From: Turritopsis dohrnii
Taxonomy: Eukaryota > Cnidaria > Hydrozoa > Anthoathecata > Oceaniidae
Assembly (NCBI GenBank): GCA_027922465.2
Contig: BQMF02000120.1
Coordinates: forward strand, 62,001-126,000
Length of the DNA stretch: 64,000 nucleotides
Direction: 5' to 3'
Position numbers and translations under genes: made by a program. The notes under the pieces were generated by a model, which was given only the letters and a program-made list of their open reading frames with translations, had not been told where the DNA came from and did no database searches. Position 1 is the stretch's first letter; each line of letters begins with the position of its first letter. Below are positions 1 to 13,000 of the stretch, in pieces.

Positions 1-565
1 TTAATGCTGTGTATTTAACGTTCTGCAAATTGTTGTAAGATGATATATCACCAGCATGTAATCTGTTAGCTAACAGAAAATGTCCCTATCTGTCTATCTG
101 TTTTATAAACATTATTCTCAAGAAGCGTTCTTTGTCATACAATTACAAGTAATTCTTCGGTTCATAATTTCACGCACGTCGGTGTGAAAATATTTCGTAA
201 TTTTTTATTACACGTCGTGTTCACACTATGTATAGATGAGTTTCGTCCCTGGTTGAGAATGTTTTAGCTTGTGTGTACTTCACCAGCAGAGACAGTATTG
301 AGTCTTTACGCCAGGGTGTGAAAAGATTGATGATGAAAGATAACTGATCTTTGATGTGTTTTGTTATTAGTAAAAACTTTTTTCTTCGTGAATATTCGTT
401 GTTGATTAATATTTGAAAGTAGATGATGAAATTCCGGCTAAATACTGCGCAAAAAGTAAATGCTACTTATAAAAGCTACTTATAAAAGGAAAGAAAGTCA
501 AAACGTTTTACTGAAATGTGGTGTGTAAACAACTTTGGAAGAAAGCTATATTCGCGAATAAATAC
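1..565. other. Noncoding, no feature recognised
   Basis: AT-rich sequence without a supportable gene, RNA or repeat boundary. A short direct repeat of CTACTTATAAAAG near 471-489 is the only local pattern I see. Confidence 0.5.
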
Positions 566-772
566 AGTGGAACCTCCTTAAAAAGTGGACATCCTCTAAA
601 GCGGAAGCCTCCTAGACTTTGTCCTGGACGAATCCTTAAATGAACTCTTTTAAAGAAACCTCCCCAAAGCCGCCGACAGTTTAAAGCGGACACCTCCTTG
701 AAAGCGGGCATCTTTTCCAGGTCCCGCAGAACAATTCTCCCTAAAATTTACCTCTATAAAGCGGACTCCAAA
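566..772. mobile_element. pogo/Tigger-like MITE fragment
   Basis: Begins CAGTGGAACCTCC directly after TA, which is how many pogo/Tigger-type Tc1-mariner nonautonomous elements begin. The body is a degenerate series of phrases such as AAAGCGGACACCTCC and CTATAAAGCGGACTCC. No matching far terminus (GGAGGTTCCACTG) is visible, so this is a truncated or decayed copy. The short open frame on the minus strand here is a by-product of the repeat. Family assignment rests on remembered terminal sequence, not on a search. Confidence 0.5.
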
Positions 773-2972
773 AAAAATTCGACAAGAACATTATAATTTT
801 GTATTTTATTTCTTTTTCTTATTGTAAACATCTGTTTTTATTTTAGTTTTTGGTTTAGTTAGCCAAATTGGTTAGCCAAATGAAAGCTCCCCGGTAATTT
901 TCAGTCCTAACGGTTTTTTAATACGTCAAAATGTTTATTTTTGGTCAAATTTCATTTTATGAATGATTTTTACCAAACCGCACAGAAATTCTGATAAAAA
1001 AACTCACCACTTATTCGAATCGAAAGGAGCGCTAATTCTTTTTCATGATAAAAAATGGTGCAAAATCTATGATGGTTTTCCTTCTAAATTCCCTTTTTTT
1101 AAAGAATATTTAATATCAAGAGAATTATGTAAGAACTATTATTTAAGACTGGAAACCTTTAGTTATTATAACATAAGAATCAGCAAAATGGAGCTAAATG
1201 TAAAGAACTCTTAACATTCACTCAGCCTTTTTATCCTAGTAAATATTGACACCCCTAGCTCAACAGTTATTATTTCCTTGGAAAATAATGGAAAAGATTA
1301 TATGTAGCCAACATGGATAAAAATGAAAAAGAAACTAGATATGAAACACCCGGCACGGGCGGGGCGTAGAAAGAAGGGTGACATTTTGTGTTGTTTCTGA
1401 CTTCCGATATTTCTAAGGAATACGTTTATTTTCAGTAACTGCGCAAGTAGCTTCTTACCAAAACTACCCAACTGGAATAAACAAGTATTGTTAACATTTC
1501 ATCTGAGTTAACGAGATAAAATTTTGGAGCCTGGGCCGACTTTTTAGCCAATCATGTGTGCTGAACATGCTAACTTTGTGACGTCATAAATGACACTAGA
1601 TTTTGATCAGAAAATACGAAGTTGATGATAACAAACTTTGGTGAGGTTCTACCGGTCAGGGAAGAAAATTCTCTATGCTGTTATTAATTTTAGTATCTGT
1701 TGATTGTATGTAGGTTATTATGATAACTTAAGAATCAAGATGAATATGTACGTTAATAGGTGGTGTATTTTTTAAGGCTATCGTATATTTTCCTTCAAAT
1801 TTCCGAGATAGCTACTTCCATTTGTGAAATAATGATGAAATATATAAAGTAATCAAGGCTACTGAAGAAGTTTTAGTTGTTTTACGTATAACTCAACAAG
1901 TTACCTTAATGTATACAGTGTTCTTGTTTTTTAGAGAGTTATTCTATTCTGTTACTACAAACTTCATGTTTTATGTTATATTTTTGCTGAGTCATTTGCC
2001 AGAGTGTTTATTACTATGTGGCAACAACTTATGATCTGGTATTTTACTTTAAATTCCTTATGGATTGGATAAAAATTAGTAAGTTGTGGAATTTTCAACC
2101 ATAGGTACTTCCGATAACGAAAATAAACTTGTGTTAAAGTTTTTGTTAAAATGGACACAACTGACTTCCTTTCTCCTTCATTTTCATTTGCAAATCTATC
2201 AACAGTATATCACCGACAGCCAAGTTAGTGAGCCATTTCGGCAATAAGTAATAACAATGATAACGAGCAAGATTATGGCTCATAAAAACATGGGAAACTG
2301 AAATCCCTTGCCAGCAGGTTTCTATAATACTCCTTAAAACTGAAACAATTGTCATTTGTTAACTTTAGTGAAATAACAGTATAGCCTTCAGTGGATATAT
2401 AAATAGTAATTGCTATTCAATCCTGAAATAATTTTCTTGTCCAGCATAAATAAATCAAAAACAGAATGAATCATTTTTATTATTATTACAGATAAATCAA
2501 ACAGGTCCATAAGGTCAGGGTATAATATATATTCTACTTTTTTGATGATCAGAAAATATTGATATGATATTTGACTTTTCTAAACTTACCAAGATACAGC
2601 AGAATTTACCCAGATAATTTTTGAAATCAAGAAATTGGCTTGAAATTCTTTTAACAATCAAGATACCTTTCAAACACTTTTTTAGAAGATAGAAAGTGTT
2701 AAGAATTAAACTCTGTGTAGCAATAGTAAAATTTGACATAATCACAGTGCTGTGTTTGGCTGTGCCAGATTAATATGATTTGAAACATATTTATAGGATT
2801 TTATGTTCTTTGATATTTAGAATTTATATATAGAAAAGTATAAAAACATTGTCAAAAAAACATCTAAACTGAACTTGGAAGCCATCAGAAGACAAAAGAT
2901 CGGTCCTATAAAAAGTAGACTTCATAAAAATAGAAATACGAACTTTAAATATATACAAGATAAATATCAACA
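773..2972. other. 5' flank of the A20/AN1 gene, no coding feature
   Basis: About 2.2 kb of AT-rich sequence upstream of the first coding exon of the zinc-finger gene. It may hold a promoter and a noncoding 5' exon, as ZFAND5/6 genes in other animals have, but no splice junction can be assigned by eye. The small open frames here have no recognisable domains. Confidence 0.4.
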
Positions 2973-4727
2973 ATGGAGCAAGATTCAAACCACAGTGGTC
3001 TTTGTAAAATGGGATGTGGATTTTATGGCAATCATTCATATGAAGGCATGTGTAGTAAATGTTATAAAGATCATGTGAAAAGACAACAACAGCAAACATC
3101 CACAGTTACTGGTCGAACAAGTCCTGGCAATGGTATCAACATTTTCCTGTTTTATTTCATGTTGTTGATTTCTTTAAGAATTCAGAACTAAAGAGAAAGT
3201 TTGATTTTGAATGTTTTTGGTACTTTTGTGATTACTAAAATTTCTCTACGAACTGTTAGTGAAAAATATCTGGATAAAATACTAATATATTAATTATAAA
3301 GGGGTTTTATGTCTTAAAACTATAACTTCATCTTAAATCATTAATACTGAAAGAATTTTTGTTCATTGCCACATACATTCTTGATTCTTTTAATTTAATG
3401 CAATATTTTTTATTTAAACTTTTTTTTCAATAATGGCATGTATTATTCAAAGTGTCTCCATGGTGACCTTGTACTAAATAATGAATATAATCTTTTGTTA
3501 TTTATTATACTAAGGTTTATGGTTTGACAATATTTTTGTGATCATATGATACTAAATTTCTGTTAAAATTTGCCAAAAGTATCATGAAATTAGTTAACCA
3601 TGAAATAAGATGAAATAATTTGTTTTGCCAAGTAATAAAAATGATGTTTATCCTTGCATGTATATCTGAATAAACATTCTGCTTTATTTTGTTTTCTATT
3701 CAGTATAAAAAGAAACTAAGAATTTTTTCATTATAAAATTTTAATTGCATACATAATTATTTTCAATCAAAACCACTTAAATTTTTGTGTTTAAAGCTAA
3801 TCTGTGTTTTCTTTGTGAATGATTTCGGTTGATAAGGCAGGAAGTTTGTTGTGACAATTAACTGCGTTGTTTTCTTTGGACATGAAAGCTATTGGATTAT
3901 TTTTAGGGGCCTGTGGCAGTACATCAACCACAATCGCATCTCCCCAAATATCCTTATCTTCTCCTGTGTCAATGGCTTCCAGTTCTGCTATTGATATACC
4001 TCTTGCTTCACAATGTGCAAGAACACCAGAGAAAAACACAGGCGAATCCTCATTAGGTATCAGTGCATCACCGTCAACAGAAAGTAGCTCCCTAGACGAT
4101 TCCGGATCACCTGGTAAACTCAAAAAACGCAACAGATGCTTTTCATGCAGGAAGAAAGTTGGGTTAACAGGTATGGTTTTTGTGTTATCAGATTAAAGGA
4201 TTTGATTTGTCATTGTTTTCTGTTGAATTATGTTGCATTAGCAAGGGAACATACATTCCTTTATGTTTTTGTTTTGTTATTTTTTATTTATTTATTTTTT
4301 TCATCTTATTTTTTGAGCATCTGTGAAGGAGTGTTGTCTTATTATGTTATATGATTTTTTAAGATGGTTCTTTTTTAGGTTGAACTTCACAAACCTTTTT
4401 AAAATGTCAAACTTTCATGATGCTTTAGAGAATGCAAATTTAAAATCTTTCTATAAAAATCATTTTTTTATAAGGAAAACAAATCTATTTAGAGCTGTCA
4501 AAATGTCTCATCAAATTTTTACAGTTGTCGCAGGAATACTTCTGTCTTGTATCTTTTACTTATAATTTTCTGTTATAGGTTTCGAATGTCGATGTGGTGG
4601 GTTATTTTGTGGACTTCATCGTTACTCTGACAAACATAACTGTACATTCGATTACAAAGCAGATGGACGTGAACAGTTAACCAAAGCAAACCCAGTTGTT
4701 GTGGGTGAGAAAATCATGAAGATATAA
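2973..4727 (+). CDS. A20/AN1 zinc-finger protein, ZFAND5/ZFAND6-like (3 coding exons)
   Basis: Spliced model 2973-3132, 3907-4170 and 4579-4727, giving 573 nt and 190 residues. Both introns are GT-AG and both fall after the first base of a glycine codon. The start is the first ATG before the A20 finger (residues 10-33, ligands C11, C15, C27, C30). A low-complexity Ser/Thr/Pro-rich linker follows, then a complete AN1 finger (C131, C134, C145, C147, C152, H155, H161, C163). The protein ends [12 protein letters not shown], the conserved tail of vertebrate ZFAND5/6. Length is close to the usual 205-215 residues. In known animals these proteins bind polyubiquitin through the A20 finger, act with the proteasome, and damp NF-kB signalling through TRAF6 or IKK-gamma; that role here is inferred. 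A long 3' UTR probably runs to AATAAA at 5210-5215. Whether it is the ZFAND5 or ZFAND6 orthologue cannot be decided, since the split is vertebrate-specific. Confidence 0.93.
3133..3906 (+). other. Intron 1 of the A20/AN1 gene
   Basis: Donor GTATCA follows AAT G, and acceptor TTTTTAG precedes GGGCC. The frame closes exactly (1 + 2 bases). A second AG at 3918-3919 would break the frame and is rejected. The intron is AT-rich and contains no recognisable element. Confidence 0.8.
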
Positions 4728-5209
4728 TTTCCACTGATCCATTTCTTTGGCAATCTGTTCTTGTATTGAAACTGTGTGTAATCGAAATAAAATGTATAAT
4801 GTTTACTTTCGTTGGTAAATTTGATGATAAATGAGATGATTTCACTCGGCATTGTCCTGGTTAGTAGATTGTCGAAAGGCTATTGCAGTCGAATTAATGG
4901 AGGTATTCACTGGTTGTGGTGCATACAGAGTTTTTGATTGCGTTTTTTGGATTTCATTGCGATGGTTGTTACAACATCATGCCACAAGCTGTGCTATTCA
5001 TTTTGTTTCTTTTTGTTTCTGTTGTCTTTCGGAACAATTCTGTAAGCATGAAAATGATGTTATTTACAACTTGAGCTTCAAAGTCAATAGAGCATGCACA
5101 TTATATACACACCTTGTTTTTCTGTGGTATTTGGTGTTTCAAACTTGTGTATGACAGACAAAAACATTTTATGTACTGTTTCCTCATAAAGCTTTATTTT
5201 GTATCATTG

Positions 5210-5215
5210 AATAAA
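5210..5215 (+). promoter_or_regulatory. Putative poly(A) signal of the A20/AN1 gene
   Basis: AATAAA about 480 bp past the stop codon. The intervening sequence has no convincing coding potential and is most simply the 3' UTR. Transcript data would be needed to confirm the cleavage site. Confidence 0.4.
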
Positions 5216-7739
5216 AGAATTTAGACAAATTTGCCTAGTTATATATTATATTTAGATCTTTGTACTTTTTTCTCCTACACAAGGAGTTGCATTTGAAGAA
5301 AATCGTTTTTAGCAAAATTTACGTTTTTGCTAATCTATCTTGAACTTTGTGTGTCAGAAGAAAAGGTGCGATTCAACATTTCCTCCAGTATTGCTATCTT
5401 TGGGTTTTCATCATCACAGTTCACAGTCATTAGAAATCTGTTTATTTGAAATGTTGTGCAACTTTGTAAAGATGTTTATCCATTTGAAGGAGTTTTCATT
5501 AAAGGTCTGACCTTCTCAGAAACCTATATTTACTCGTGATTCTTTGAATATAATAGTTCATTATATTTTAAAGGTTTGTTTATCTCGATACTGTGTAAAA
5601 GTATTTTGTATCGATTTGAGCTTGTCTGAGCAGATTGAATTTTCCGCATTATACTGTCGTGTGTTGAATGAGGATTCACAACAATTTTTCGTCATTCGCA
5701 TTTCTTTCAACAGAGCACACTTAAATAATCTTTGATTTTGATTTTTTCATGTAAATAGTAACGCTGTGCTTAATATTCACCTCCCTATCCAATTCATAAA
5801 TAAGGTTTGTATTTTAAACAGTACCGTTCTGTAAAATCTCTAATTAGTTCGAACATTCTGGTCATGTGAATTTTAAGAAAAACTTACATGTTTATATTTT
5901 CAGAGATAATCACGGTTTGTTGGTGAGCAATACTATATACTCACATTTTCTTTTTTCTTCAGTCATTCTGTCTAAAATATATTCCGTATTTTTGGTATGT
6001 TTTTCTCTTACTTTCATTTCGTGTGTTTAAATAATGTTCCATCTCCTCATGAAACGGAAATGACCATTTTTTATGTTTCCATGCCAACATCTTTTCTCCT
6101 CCAACTGGTACATGTTTAAGTTGAAGCAAATGAAATCGACTGACCCATTGGGCAAATTTGTTGAAAGATCACTGCGGAGGAGTACATTTCTATAGAATTA
6201 TGCGTTATTTCAATGAAAATACTCTTTGTTGCAGTGACTTTTGACATATTGGGAATTATGCTTATGAGAAAAAGCCATGAGGACTTAACATTGACTATGC
6301 CTATATTTCGAACATATCAATTTGAATGATTTTCAAAGTATAAAAGTATGTTTATAGAGGTCCAAGCTAGAGTATATGCATTGGTTGAAACCTCGAACCC
6401 AAGGCTATACCGTCTGTATATCGAAAATGCAAAAAACAAAACTTAAGCCTGTATTCCCCAGTTAAACAAAATGGTTTCACGTCCGTTGTACAACAGAGTG
6501 AATAACAGCGATGATCTCGCTAGAAACAGATGGTTATGATAGTGACGAATTTATTGCTCAATTCTTTCCTATGTTGCACAACGACTGTTGCAGAACTGTT
6601 TTGATGAGTATATTGGGTGGAGCTACTGACAGCTGAAAAAAAACTGTTTTGAAAAAGAATTGGTTCTGCATAGTAGTGTTTTAGCTGTGAGGTTTGAAAA
6701 AAAATATTTGAAATGGCGTGATGAAAACCATCTTTTGGTGCATACGATGGAGAGGGCGCAACATACGACTATGACGCAATGTTCGACAAGGGTTGTGGAA
6801 CACAGTTTCTCAAGGAGAATTTATTCATTCGGCTAAAATGAATGGATACAGTCACATCTCCAGTTGTTTTTTTTGTGTGTTTTTTTTTCATTGCTTGAGC
6901 GATATCATGTTTTATTTCAATAGAACAATGTTTTATGACCTTGTCTGAAGCTGTATTTATATGTCGATCTTTAGCTGCTCAACACACTTAATGACCTATT
7001 GTAAAATTATCTTTCACATACATTTGACAATACTGAAAGGATTTAGATTGGCCTATAGTCAATACCGGCTTTCGAGTTTTCTATCTCCACTATAGAGCAG
7101 ACACAAGTAAACTGTCATGTTTCAGGAAAGCTGAATTTTGCAATACAATTGTTGATGATAATCGATGTAATCGAAGTGGTGACGAAAACCATATCAGGTT
7201 TAATATGTCTGACTGGTATTTGGTCGTGTCTTGTTCAACAATCATCACGTAATTATTGAAAAGCTATCTTCACGACCGATCCAGTTGTATAGAAAATGCA
7301 CTAAGAGAACCAGATGAAATTTTCTTTTTTATGAAATTATTCTCTCATGAACAATAACACAAATTAAGCACTGTTAGTCGATGCATGACTTTCAAATATC
7401 TTTGTACGTATAGTGGCCCCAAATACCGCTTTGAACATCGAATTTTCAAAGTTAGGGGTCAAAATGTTTATTTGAAGTTTTTTACATTATAATTAACAAC
7501 CAAAACGTAATAAGGACTTTGCTTCGGATGCGAGCGAAAAATATGGCATTCAAATTCAATACTTCGGAAATCAAATAACTATAAAACTCTCTGTTTGTTT
7601 ATGTATGGATATTTTTCAAAAAAAAAACCAAAAACACTGCGAATTCAACATTCATTTTCCTTTTTTCTGACTCTTCATTATTATTTTTGTCCTCCTCCGC
7701 TTCCCTGCAACTCCGTTCGCCGTCCATTGTGGATGTATG
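5216..7739. other. Intergenic, mostly unassigned
   Basis: About 2.5 kb without a supportable gene. It contains one small hairpin repeat (6169-6238, listed separately). All open frames are short and lack domains. Confidence 0.4.
6169..6238. repeat. Dispersed hairpin repeat, copy 1
   Basis: Inverted repeat: TCACTGCGGAGGAGTA on the left, and AATACTCTTTGTTGCAGTGA on the right. Preceded by GGGCAAATTTGTTGAAA, and a similar phrase precedes the copies at 17391 and 18078. It looks like a very short MITE or foldback repeat. There is no coding content. Confidence 0.6.
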
Positions 7740-7850
7740 TATGTATGGTATAGATTCATAGACGTATACACATCATAGATACATTGATGTACAGATCCAT
7801 TGACATATACATATCATAGATACATGAATGTATAGATACATTGACATATA
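7740..7850. repeat. Degenerate GATACATTGACATATAC-type tandem repeat
   Basis: Several imperfect copies of a unit of about 32-36 bp built from phrases like GATACATTGATGTA and CATTGACATATACATATC, after a short (GTAT)n run. It lies immediately upstream of the LINE fragment. Confidence 0.6.
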
Positions 7851-7861
7851 CCACCACTCTA

Positions 7862-8408
7862 AACCAAAACAAATGCATTAAACAACGACATTGCCAAACT
7901 TCAAACATGGTCAAAAGAACTATTTTCTACTACACAAATGGCAAGGAAACACCAGTTCGCGTATTAAATCAAATCATTAGATGGTAACATCATCGAACAA
8001 GTATCAACCTTCAAACTTTTGGGAATAATCCTTAGCAAAGACTTAAAATGGAATTCGCATGTCAACAAATTAGCATCCTCAGCAATCGCGACACTTAAAA
8101 ATCTGGCGATGCTCAAAAGATACTTGCCATTTCACCTTAGAAAACAATTAGCTGAGTCACTTATCCTGAGCAAGCTTGACTATGGAAACATCCTGAGCAA
8201 GCTTGACTATGGAAACGCTATATTTCATAATGCACCAAAATACCTATTCAACAAATTACAAAGTGCTCAAAACGCCGCAGTCAGCTTTGTGAAGGGATCT
8301 TACTCAAGACGCTCCGAAGTTATTTCCCTGAACTGGCTGCCTGATTTTTCTCATATGAGCACCCCCTTACTATATTTAAAATACATCATGAGAAAGACAA
8401 AAAGATAA
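7862..8408 (+). pseudogene. LINE reverse-transcriptase C-terminal fragment
   Basis: The clear open part (8019-8408) reads LGIILSKDLKWNSHVNKL, then a segment ending in YGNAIFHNAPKYLFNKLQ. This is the RT thumb region after the palm of non-LTR retrotransposons (the 'LGV.LD..L.W..H' motif). Upstream in the same frame the translation (for example IAKLQTWSKELF) is also LINE-like but is interrupted by a stop. The catalytic FADD motif and the endonuclease are absent, so this is a dead 5'-truncated copy. A 27-bp internal direct duplication gives LSKLDYGN twice in a row. The clade is probably of the CR1/Jockey/Rex kind and is not resolved further. Confidence 0.75.
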
Positions 8409-10029
8409 GGATTCCATTGTTATAAAATTTATAAGAATAAATTGGATATTTACTTTAAAAACTGCGGTAATATTTTTTTCCAACTTTTTGAAACACACTG
8501 TATTTATGTCCACTCCCCACGTCTAAATATGTAGCTGCAAGCCTCCAGAAAATATAAGAGAAAAAACCTTCCCCCTGATCTCAATGTTGTATGAAGTGCT
8601 GGTAGGTCCACAGCTGTTTTCTTCCATCCAGCATAAACTTCATTGTATTTGGGGGCAGGGGGAACCTGTAGGGGCGTTTTCCCTTTTACAACCAATTTTT
8701 TAAGTTTTTCCAATATATTTCGTGGAGTGTTGTAGAAAGTTGTACTCAGGAGACGTTACTGCCTTCGTACCAAAACTTAATCGTGAGAATGGTATGTTGT
8801 CATCATAATGCTGCGTAAAAGCATTTCTTTCTTTTTCACTATGGATTATGCAGAAATTCTTGTGCCTGTAATGCGACTAAATTGTTTTTGATTCCATAAT
8901 ATTGATTCTATTCTTTCGAATTTTTTTTAATAGATAATAGGATAGGTATTATAATTTTACTATGTTTATTTATCTAACGACTTCAGACAAAAAATTCTAT
9001 TCTACTAAACTTTGAAAATCAAAAGGATTTCTTTCATTTATTGTCTCTTATCAAGATTGGTTTCCACTCGGAATTTGTGTGAGTAAACTTCAGTTGGATT
9101 ATGAGTTAATTCACATTAATTATCATTCACACTTGAAACTTATTTTTCAACTCAAGATCACGTGGTCAGGCCATACAATACTAAATTCATTGTGAGGGGC
9201 CTAAAATAAAGACATGGACTTCTTTTAGAGGTAAGGGAAGACTTCTTAAGCAAGTTGAAAGAAACAAATTTTAGAAATATCTTAGAGGAGTCATGTGAAG
9301 TGTTCCTTCCCAATATTTGTTTTTTTGCGTATCTGGAATAGCTTGTTTTTCAATATTTCCAAATGTGATCGTTTTGAATTTCTACTTTCCAAAAAAGTGC
9401 AGGGAATGTAGCCCTCTAACCCACCAAGGGGTTGTAGCACCTGTTCTTGATCTCGCTGATGATCTGAGATCTTCAAGACCACGCGATCTTTCTTATCTAG
9501 TTCGTCAAAGTGATATCTTATGATTTTCTCAACAAGATCAGGAGTGAAGGAAACATAACAAAATAGCCGACATTTCCAAAAAAACCTATTGAAACATTTC
9601 TGAGAAACGTGAAGTGTTTTGAGAATGAGAAGTAAGAGAAAAAATCTTTCGATCAGGCAGCGATAATCACAAAGTTCTCTTTTTCTTTTTGAATATACTG
9701 GGTGGGCCAAAAAAAACGCCCCTAATATTTTGACAACAATAACTTTTTTAAAAAAGGATTTTTATGCGTAGATTTTTTAGACCGTAAAATTGAATATGTT
9801 TTGGAACTTGTTGGTTCCAAAAATATATAGCTCTTACCTAAAACGTTGGACGTTCTGATTATCTATACTCCAAGTATTTTTGGTTTTCTAGATCGTTGTA
9901 GTAAAAGTAATAAAAATATTTCCCTAAGCAAACCTTCTGTTTTCGTCGTTCTCCGGATACTATGTTTGAGTCGTTGAGCAGCAGTGCACAATCTACAGAA
10001 ACCTATACATATTTAACTGATAAAATGAA
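8409..10029. other. Unassigned intergenic sequence, possible decayed DNA transposon
   Basis: No gene can be supported. At 9698-9716 the sequence ATACTGGGTGGGCCAAAA resembles the end of some mariner-like elements. A 139-residue minus-strand frame (9291-9710) reads in part LVEKIIRYHFDELDKKDR but matches no family I know. Another minus-strand frame at 8504-8713 is likewise unrecognised. I do not call either as a gene. Confidence 0.3.
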
Positions 10030-13000
10030 AACCTCGGCTCAAGAAATACAGGTCATGCTACCACACGTTAATACAAAGTGGAAACCATCCTTTGTGGAAT
10101 GCCTGTGGTATTAAGTATATGATATTGATGATGCAAAGCTTCAAACTGAAAGTTTACAAGAAAACAGTATGAGAAATTTACCGATAAATTGACAGTTCGA
10201 CAATATGGCTGAAGAATATGAATGTGAGATTTGTATGGAAGAATTAATCGATTCCAAAGCATTACTATGTGGACATTCGCTCTGTAAAAACTGCAAGTTG
10301 AACCTCCTTCAATTTAATGACGATGGAAGCGCCATTTTGAAATGTCCCAATCAATGTGAAGAAGTTACTAAAGTTGGAATGGATCAAACTATTGATGATG
10401 TTATACGGAAAAACTTTACAGTAGAACGTGTTTTGGAATCACTTCGTGATAAGGCCAACGCCCAAGTAGAGAGGTAAGTCTATATAGGGATGTGTTCTTT
10501 TTTTTAATATATTAAGGCTGAAACACATTATTATTTAAATGATCAGTTTAAATTTTTTTTAAATAAAAGAAAACGTGATACATAACGAAATAGCTAAATA
10601 GAAATATAGTCCCAGTGGGCAAAATCGACATCCTTTACAGAAACAGAATCAACTTTTAGTTTATAAGTTCGATCAGTTAATTTGACAATAAAGGTCTCAA
10701 TCTTCCCAGAGGGTAAATTCGTTGAAAAAACATTGGAAATTTCTATTTTTTAGTTGGTAATGTTAGTTAAAATTGTCTTTCGAGATTTTGAGTTCTATTC
10801 TTGGCGTTCTTTTAGGGTGAAAGTCAACTGTGAAGGAGCAAATGAACACGATGCATTACCTTATTGTTACTGTAAGAATTGTCGAAAGTTATTGTGTAAA
10901 GCATGTTTGAACAAACATGAATGTCACAGAAATGACAACATAAAGATTTCATGGGATACCCAGAAACAATGTTTCCTTCCCTTTTGTGAAGAACACAAGT
11001 TGTTTGCAAAATTCATCTGCAACAAATGTAACAACGCGTTTCTCTGTATATACTGCAAGAACAGAACCCACAAAGATCACGAAAAAAGTGAACTGGAATC
11101 CAAAATACAAAAGTTCCAGGCAGAAATAGCTACTGAACTTGAAGCTGCAAGGAAATTGTCAGTGAAAATCAAGCAATCAGGGGGCGCTGTTGAAAATAAA
11201 ATAAAGAAATTCAGAGAAGAACTGGAGGAAGAACTGCTTCTACGAAAGTACGTCAACCTAAGGAAATACTTTGCTCAACTCAACGAACAAGAAGCAAACA
11301 TATTGAAAGAATTTGATGAAAAAATGAACGAATTTGTTTCACAAAGAAAGAAAATGTCGGAATCGTGTGACGAGGTAACCAAATTATTGAAGAATCGTAA
11401 GGAAATCTCAACTCTGGTGATGTTAACGGAACAAAATTTTCTTCTGGAGAAGTTACAAGCAATTTCCAATGAGCTGTCATTGCTTGATGGTAAACATGAA
11501 AACAAGATGGGAAAATTACAAGGTGATGTGCTCGTTGACGCAGATTGAATCCAAAACTATTAGATGCAGGCGATGAAGTTGTCGATTGCAAAATTGTATC
11601 AACAAAAGTGAATGGTACGTATATCATAGCTATCACGTTTGATTTCTACATTATGTTTTTCTACATTATTCAATGGACGTACAAAAGGGGCAAGACATCA
11701 TGAAAGATTTTCTAAATCTATAGAATAAGCAATTATCTCCATAATAAGTAATAAAGCTACTATCTTGCAATGCTTTTGTTACTTGTATTACCTACTGTGT
11801 TATTGAGGATATCAGAGTTATGTTCGTCAAACGTTTTATTTTTCATTGATTTATTTCTAATGATCATATCATATATGATATGTTATGGAGATAATTGAGT
11901 GAGAGTAACTGCCAATTGGAAGACTTAAAGAGAGTAGTTGCTCATTCACTTTTTATTTATATGTCCATAATCGAACTTATACTGAAGTATTTTTGACTTA
12001 CTTCATTTGTTTATAAATAACGATTAAAGTTGGTTGTCCGAAAATAGATCATTTATTTATTTGTTTTAGATTTGTACCGTGTGGCAAAATACAGGTATGT
12101 TTTCATTGCCATACCACTGTTTTGACTTTGCAAAAGTTGAATTTTCGAGATGAGGTACCAAAAATCTGTCGCCTTAAAAAAATGTCACTTGAAAGTGGTC
12201 TTAAGGAATTAACAATAAACAAACGAATTTGAGTGTTTATATAACTTGACAAGCAGTTGCCCAAATTAAAATAAAATCTGACTGCCAACTGCCTGCCCAT
12301 ATAAACTATTTTAGTCGTTAGTGGTGAGTCAGTGGTAAATTAAATACACTGTTCAGATAATGACGTTATTCAAGTTAAATATTAGAAATTATCTTTTTTT
12401 AAGACGGTACATGTAATTTTTAGTGATCTTCAGAAATTCATGGAAAGGATCATACGAAAATTCAGCTTCAAAGGTAATGTAACAATTGCATATGAACTTA
12501 GCATAATTGAAAACTATGCATAGTTCGAAATAAATGACAAGATTAATCTGATAGATATTGCTGAAATTATACGGAATGGAGGAGACAGTATCGAATTCTT
12601 GCTTACTTTAAAAACAACAGATATAAGAGGGAAAGAATGTCTCCTATTGGAAGCTGCCGTGGAAAATAATCAATGGGAAATCCTGCAAATGATAATAAGC
12701 TCTACAGATGCTGATGTCAGCAGTTTACTTGATAAACAGAAGGCTCTGATACAGACTGCAGAGAATGGACACGTTGAATGTGTGAAAGTATTGCTGGAAT
12801 ACAACTGGGATGTCGATATCAAGGATGGAAATGGACATACCGCGATTATGTTGGCATCTTATCATGGACACGTTGAATGTGTGAAAGTATTGCTGGAAAA
12901 CAACTGTGATGTCGATATCAAGGATGAAAACGGACATACCGCGACTATGTTGGCATCTTATCATGGACACGCTGAATGTGTGAAAGTATTGCTGGAAAAC

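Noticed and set aside
4852..5154. 100-codon frame after the A20/AN1 gene
   Set aside because: Lies in the probable 3' UTR, has no domain, and is rich in Phe/Cys codons typical of T-rich noncoding DNA.
9291..9710. 139-residue minus-strand frame
   Set aside because: A few stretches look protein-like, but no family is recognised and no related copy or splice context is visible.
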